Under the pieces are notes generated by a model that ran no database searches, was not told where the DNA came from, and saw nothing but the letters and a program-made list of their open reading frames with translations. A program made the translations under genes and the position numbers. Below, in pieces: positions 7,018-9,591 of a stretch of DNA of 9,591 bases (positions are counted from its first letter, which is position 1; each line of letters begins with the position of its first letter). This DNA comes from Eubacterium sp. (GTDB lineage: Bacteria; Bacillota; Clostridia; Lachnospirales; Lachnospiraceae). The stretch is from positions 1 to 9,591 of the forward strand of contig DOVJ01000207.1 in NCBI GenBank assembly GCA_003520145.1. Direction: 5' to 3'.

Positions 7018-7963
7018 ATACTTTAGAAAAAGAGCCCTTATAAGACTTATGGAATTCGCATTCGGCATGCTTAGTATCGCGCTTGCACTTATTCTTATAA
7101 CAGGTGGGACAGCATTCGGACTTGGAGAAAAGCCTGATCTTATGTCTCTTGATGAAAGTAAGCTTCGGGCTGGACTTGGAGTGGAACTTAATATAGATAA
7201 GATATATGAAGTATATGCAGAGAAGTCTACTCTTGTAAGCAGCGGAACATATTATCTGATCCCGTATAAGACAAGCGATGAAGAGGTGGTGCTTCTTAGT
7301 GTATATCTGCCATCAAAGTATAGAGGAACTGCCGATGCTATCATGATAGATTCGCTTCGTAAGAATAAAACTTCTGAGGCTGATCTTGAGGTTTCCGGAG
7401 TTCTTCGTGAGCGTAAGGAATATCAGAGCTCAAAAGAGAATAATCTTCTTGAAGAGGGCGTAAAAAAAGCTAAATCGGATTTCATGCTTCCTGATAACGT
7501 AAGAGTTCTTAAGTATTCTTTCGTTGAGGAGTCCATGACTATATATGATTATGTTGCAACAGTGATAGCCTTGGGCATAGTGCTCTGGCTCATGTGGCTC
7601 TTCTTTGGCATCATGTCTGATAGGAATCAGATACATGTAAAGCACTTCATGAAGAAGAATCATATAGGTCAGCCAGAGGTGGACAAAGCATTTGATGGGG
7701 CACATGTCTGTGGAAATATGCTTATTAGCGAGCGCTACATTGCATTCATGATATTCTTTAAGGTGTATATCGTAGCGTGGGATCAGGTGGAACTCATATA
7801 TCGTTCTAAGTTCGTTGATCCTTATCAGGAAGAGGACAGCGAGGAGCTTGTTGAAGATGATGCGCTGCTTATCAAGTTGTATAACGATGTTACATACAGG
7901 GTGCCTCTTAAGGCAAAGAATCTTGTGAAGGCGCTGAATTGTTTGAAGGAAAGGGAACTGTAA
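7010..7963 (+). CDS. Uncharacterised two-transmembrane protein coupled to rsmI
   Basis: I do not recognise this 317-residue protein with confidence. It has two hydrophobic segments, at about residues 14-36 (MEFAFGMLSIALALILITGG) and 180-201 (DYVATVIALGIVLWLMWLFFGI). The positive N-terminus suggests that residues 37-179 face outside and both ends face the cytoplasm. The outer part is mixed charged and polar. The C-terminal 115 residues contain GNMLISERYIAFM and a strand-rich run (FKVYIVAWDQVELIY), which could be a PH-like or similar small beta domain; that is a guess from pattern. Architecture recalls uncharacterised Lachnospiraceae membrane proteins (possibly DUF6709), which I cannot check here. 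ATG 7010, with GGAGA just upstream, is preferred over GTG 7007. It overlaps rsmI by 8 bp. Its TAA stop lies inside the left terminal repeat of the downstream element, so the original C-terminus may have been different. Confidence 0.8.
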   Translation: MIKYFRKRALIRLMEFAFGMLSIALALILITGGTAFGLGEKPDLMSLDESKLRAGLGVELNIDKIYEVYAEKSTLVSSGTYYLIPYKTSDEEVVLLSVYLPSKYRGTADAIMIDSLRKNKTSEADLEVSGVLRERKEYQSSKENNLLEEGVKKAKSDFMLPDNVRVLKYSFVEESMTIYDYVATVIALGIVLWLMWLFFGIMSDRNQIHVKHFMKKNHIGQPEVDKAFDGAHVCGNMLISERYIAFMIFFKVYIVAWDQVELIYRSKFVDPYQEEDSEELVEDDALLIKLYNDVTYRVPLKAKNLVKALNCLKEREL

Positions 7964-7975
7964 AGTAACAATCAC
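7959..7975 (+). repeat. Left terminal inverted repeat
   Basis: TGTAAAGTAACAATCAC is the exact reverse complement of 8299-8315. Bases 7961-7963 (TAA) are also the stop codon of the upstream membrane protein gene. Confidence 0.9.
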
Positions 7976-8039
7976 CATGACACGCGGCGATTTCTATACT
8001 ATTGCAGGCGGCTTATTTGCAAGTGCTCCGCGAAAACTC

Positions 8040-8053
8040 GCAAGGATGCTTGC
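8040..8053 (+). other. Small internal hairpin of the structured element
   Basis: GCAAG and CTTGC pair perfectly around a GATG tetraloop. It is the first side arm after the long outer stem of the element. Confidence 0.5.
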
Positions 8054-8056
8054 AAT

Positions 8057-8130
8057 CCCCACACCATCTCGCATATTCGTGCCTAGCACTTTACCGATTG
8101 CTACGCAATCTATATGCTCGATGTGTGGGG
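8057..8130 (+). other. Branched arm with two sub-hairpins inside the structured element
   Basis: An imperfect stem of about 17 bp pairs 8057-8075 (starting CCCCACAC) with 8113-8130 (ending GTGTGGGG), with one bulge and two mismatches. Its interior holds two perfect hairpins, GTGC-CTA-GCAC at 8079-8089 and GATTGC-TAC-GCAATC at 8096-8110. The result is a three-way junction of the kind seen in structured RNAs. Confidence 0.6.
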
Positions 8131-8133
8131 CGC

Positions 8134-8148
8134 GACTGCTTCGCAGTC
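8134..8148 (+). other. GACTGC hairpin inside the structured element
   Basis: GACTGC pairs perfectly with GCAGTC across a TTC loop. It is a separate side arm between the branched arm and the long terminator-like hairpin. Confidence 0.55.
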
Positions 8149-8152
8149 ACAC

Positions 8153-8208
8153 GGATAATAAAAAGCCAATAATTGTGTGCAAGCACACATTATCGGCTTT
8201 TATTATCC
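8153..8208. terminator. Long hairpin, likely bidirectional terminator, within the element
   Basis: The arms 8153-8179 and 8184-8208 pair over about 24 bp with two single-base bulges and one mismatch, closing on a CAAG loop. On the + strand the GC-containing core (8165-8197) is followed by TTTTATTAT. On the - strand the same core is followed by TTTTTATTAT. It could therefore end the upstream operon and also block antisense transcription. It is the only terminator candidate after the operon. Function is inferred from shape. Confidence 0.6.
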
Positions 8209-8298
8209 TATGATTTCAAGCAGTGGTTATTTTGCAAACAGTTCGCCCGCACTTGCGCCAGCCTGCAAAAGTATGACGAAATCTTGCGAATCGTCCTT

Positions 8299-8315
8299 GT
8301 GATTGTTACTTTACA
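8299..8315 (-). repeat. Right terminal inverted repeat
   Basis: GTGATTGTTACTTTACA is the exact reverse complement of 7959-7975 and marks the right end of the element, 40 bp before the zinc-ribbon gene. Confidence 0.9.
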
Positions 8316-8355
8316 TCATCTTTTGTAATGGTGGAAAAAGAGGAGGTATATTATT

Positions 8356-8565
8356 ATGAGATGTCCAAGGTGTGGAAGTAATAATGGTCAGATCATCAGT
8401 GAGACCAGAACTAAGGGAAAGGATTTTTCTGTCGGGTCTGGTTTACTCGGTTACTGGTGTCTTGGACCGATAGGAATTCTTTGTGGCGCATGCGGTGGCG
8501 GCAAGAAGATTAGAACTGTTAATTACTGGTTTTGCAGAGACTGCGGAAAAAAGTGCAAAGTATGA
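8356..8565 (+). CDS. Small zinc-ribbon protein with a glycine-rich hydrophobic centre
   Basis: This 69-residue Cys-rich protein has CPRCG (C3, C6) near the N-terminus and CRDCG (C60, C63) near the C-terminus, the usual four ligands of a zinc ribbon. Between them is a Gly-rich hydrophobic stretch, residues 27-49, with GLLGYWCLGPIGILCG and three further Cys (C35, C43, C46); C67 is an eighth. The centre may insert in or lie on a membrane as a short hairpin, or the extra Cys may bind a second metal. Small zinc ribbons with such a central loop are common hypothetical proteins in Firmicutes; no function is established. A strong AGGAGG at 8341-8346 lies 9 nt before ATG. It is coupled to the next gene by an ATGA overlap. 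Confidence 0.85.
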   Translation: MRCPRCGSNNGQIISETRTKGKDFSVGSGLLGYWCLGPIGILCGACGGGKKIRTVNYWFCRDCGKKCKV

Positions 8566-8948
8566 TGTATAAAAAGAGTAAGGCTGATGACATGTGGATA
8601 AAAGCTATGGAATTCGGGCATCTTATGGGCTGCCATCAGATGCCTGAGCGAAGCTTTTTTATCAGAGGGTATCAGTTTCCGGTATGTGCCAGATGTACAG
8701 GGGTATTTCTGGCATTTCCTTTTGCAGTTTTGTTTGTTGCAAAGAGGGTAAAGCTTGTATATAGTTCCGTAGTCATGTGTGGGGTCATGTTTTGTGACTG
8801 GCTTATCCAGTTTCTGAAGATAAAGGAGTCTACGAATGTAAGGCGCTTTGTCACCGGATTTGTAGGTGGATTAGGGTTTCATTACTTGTATATCAGAGCA
8901 ATCCAGCGCGCAAGTCTTATGGTGCGAGACTTGAATAAAACTCTTTAA
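8562..8948 (+). CDS. DUF2085-family membrane protein
   Basis: This 128-residue protein shows the DUF2085 signature. The pattern is GCHQMPERSFFIRGYQFPVCARCTG at residues 23-47, with C24, H25, C42 and C45 as probable metal ligands. Hydrophobic segments follow at about 47-60 and 66-85, along with a DW..Q motif at 79-83 and a Gly-rich segment near 99-105. The family is uncharacterised and usually membrane-bound. The frame is open upstream to ATG 8532, but that start lies well inside the zinc-ribbon gene. ATG 8562 forms an ATGA overlap with its stop and is preferred; ATG 8592, with GAGTAAGG upstream, is a possible alternative. Coupling of two proteins with CxxC-type metal sites suggests related roles, but no pathway can be named. 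Confidence 0.82.
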   Translation: MMYKKSKADDMWIKAMEFGHLMGCHQMPERSFFIRGYQFPVCARCTGVFLAFPFAVLFVAKRVKLVYSSVVMCGVMFCDWLIQFLKIKESTNVRRFVTGFVGGLGFHYLYIRAIQRASLMVRDLNKTL

Positions 8949-8962
8949 GGAGGAATAATCTT

Positions 8963-9591
8963 ATGAATATGCTTCAGCTCAAATATGTGCTTGAGGTTGC
9001 CTCTTCTTCTTCTATGAGGGAGGCGGCGACGAATCTCTATGTCTCTCAGCCTGCTCTGTCTCAGAGCATACGTGAGCTTGAGGATGAACTTGGTATCCTT
9101 TTGTTTGACAGGACTAATAAGGGTGTTATATTGACGGAAGAAGGTCGTGAGTTCGTCAACTATGCCAAAAAGGCTGCTTCGCAGTATGAGATACTTGAGG
9201 AACGTTATCTTGCGAGAGGCAAGGATAAGGAGCACTTCTCAGTTTCTACCCTTCACTATAACTTCGCTATAAATGCTTTCGCAGACGTCATAAAGATGTA
9301 TGAACCCGATAAATATGTATTCACCATACATGAGACGAAAACCAGAGAGGTTCTTGATGATGTCCGGAGCATGAAGAGCGAGGTAGGTGTCGTATCATTT
9401 TCTGAATCGAGTGAAGGCATCATAAAAAAGCTTTTTAAGGAATATGGTCTTGAATTCACACCGCTTATGATAAGAGAAACTTATGCTTATGTGTGGGAAG
9501 ATCACGAATTAGCGGGATTAAGCGAAATATCCATAGAGGAGCTGTCGGATTATCCGTGCGTGCTCTTTGATCAGAGCAGTGATGATAACTT
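8963..9591 (+). CDS. LysR-family transcriptional regulator, partial (3' end outside window)
   Basis: The frame is open from ATG 8963 to the end of the window, giving the first 209 residues of a protein that is usually about 300. The N-terminal winged helix-turn-helix is clear: LQLKYVLEVASSSSMREAA, then LYVSQPALSQSIRELEDELG and LLFDRTNKGVILTEEG, the standard LysR pattern. After a linker helix, the effector domain begins near residue 93 (FSVSTLHYNFAINAFADVI), and residues up to the cut (FDQSSDDN) belong to it. The start has a strong AGGAGG (8948-8953) 9 nt upstream. It lies 14 bp after the DUF2085 gene on the same strand, so it may be co-transcribed, unlike the many LysR genes that sit divergent from their targets. 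Ligand and targets cannot be inferred. Confidence 0.92.
   Translation, partial: MNMLQLKYVLEVASSSSMREAATNLYVSQPALSQSIRELEDELGILLFDRTNKGVILTEEGREFVNYAKKAASQYEILEERYLARGKDKEHFSVSTLHYNFAINAFADVIKMYEPDKYVFTIHETKTREVLDDVRSMKSEVGVVSFSESSEGIIKKLFKEYGLEFTPLMIRETYAYVWEDHELAGLSEISIEELSDYPCVLFDQSSDDN

Larger units (their letters stand above)
7959..8315. mobile_element. Structured 357-bp element with 17-bp terminal inverted repeats (MITE-like or ncRNA-like)
   Basis: The element is bounded by a perfect 17-bp inverted repeat (7959-7975 and 8299-8315). Inside, short perfect helices follow in strict nested order: 7989-7994/8278-8283, 7996-8000/8270-8274, 8002-8009/8261-8268, 8019-8026/8249-8256 and 8030-8034/8242-8246. 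This stem encloses four side structures: hairpin 8040-8053, branched arm 8057-8130, hairpin 8134-8148 and long hairpin 8153-8208. The arrangement is far beyond chance. No transposase is present, so if mobile it would be non-autonomous. The repeat can be read as starting at TA on both sides, which would fit a TA target duplication, but this cannot be proven from one copy. It fills most of the 392-bp gap between genes. A 78-codon open frame inside it (7977-8213) has no ribosome binding site and is not regarded as a gene. Confidence 0.65.

Noticed and set aside
7977..8213. Open reading frame of 78 codons inside the structured element
   Set aside because: It has no ribosome binding site, its sequence is dictated by the hairpins it runs through, and it shows no recognisable protein pattern. 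It is best explained as a chance frame in a palindromic element, although such frames are probably annotated as hypothetical proteins in some genomes.
7959..8315. Reading the structured element as a known riboswitch, group II intron or CRISPR array
   Set aside because: There are no direct repeats with spacers, no intron domain V-like motif or intron-encoded protein, and no ligand-binding core I recognise. It also lies after a stop codon instead of leading a metabolic gene.
8284..8329. Possible promoter for the zinc-ribbon gene in or near the right terminal repeat (TTGCGA with TACTTT, or TTGTTA with TGTAAT)
   Set aside because: The first has only 3/6 matches in the -10 box, and the second has a spacer of 15 bp. 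Neither is good enough to call, so the promoter of this gene group is unknown.

Overview
The window looks like chromosome from a low-to-moderate GC Firmicute (Bacillota), most likely of the Lachnospiraceae (Butyrivibrio/Roseburia type). This rests on gene content and order, strong AGGAGG ribosome binding sites and tight gene overlaps; no rRNA or other phylogenetic marker is present to settle it. All supported genes lie on the + strand. I saw no convincing gene on the - strand, and no tRNA, rRNA or CRISPR array.

Layout. (1) 44-922 encodes a secreted lipoprotein with an Asp-rich, thrombospondin-type-3-like calcium-binding repeat region. It is closed by a good intrinsic terminator at 939-972. 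(2) A consensus promoter (TTGACA, 17 bp, TATACT; 999-1027) starts a compact operon of eight genes, 1051-7963. They are an Orn/Lys/Arg-decarboxylase-family PLP enzyme (yaaO-like), a divergent guanylate-kinase-like protein, YaaR, DNA polymerase III delta' (holB), the PSP1/RicT protein (yaaT), a tRNA1(Val)-type N6-adenine methyltransferase (yabB), 16S rRNA 2'-O-methyltransferase RsmI, and an uncharacterised two-TM protein. Every junction but one is an overlap; the exception is 17 bp. The order matches the Bacillus subtilis yaaO-tmk-yaaQ-yaaR-holB-yaaT-yabA-yabB-yazA-rsmI block. Here a guanylate-kinase-like gene takes the place of tmk, and yaaQ, yabA and yazA are missing.

(3) 7959-8315 is a 357-bp non-coding element with perfect 17-bp terminal inverted repeats. 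Inside it, a nested series of short perfect helices encloses several hairpins, so the whole element can fold into one multibranched structure. It reads as a MITE-like or structured-RNA element. It supplies the stop codon of the upstream gene and contains a hairpin that could terminate transcription in both directions. It is the least explained part of the window.

(4) 8356 onward holds a small zinc-ribbon protein, a translationally coupled DUF2085-type membrane protein, and a LysR-family regulator that runs off the end of the window.

The central operon combines information-processing functions: clamp loading, rRNA and tRNA methylation, and a RicT-type partner of mRNA processing. The flanking genes are accessory.
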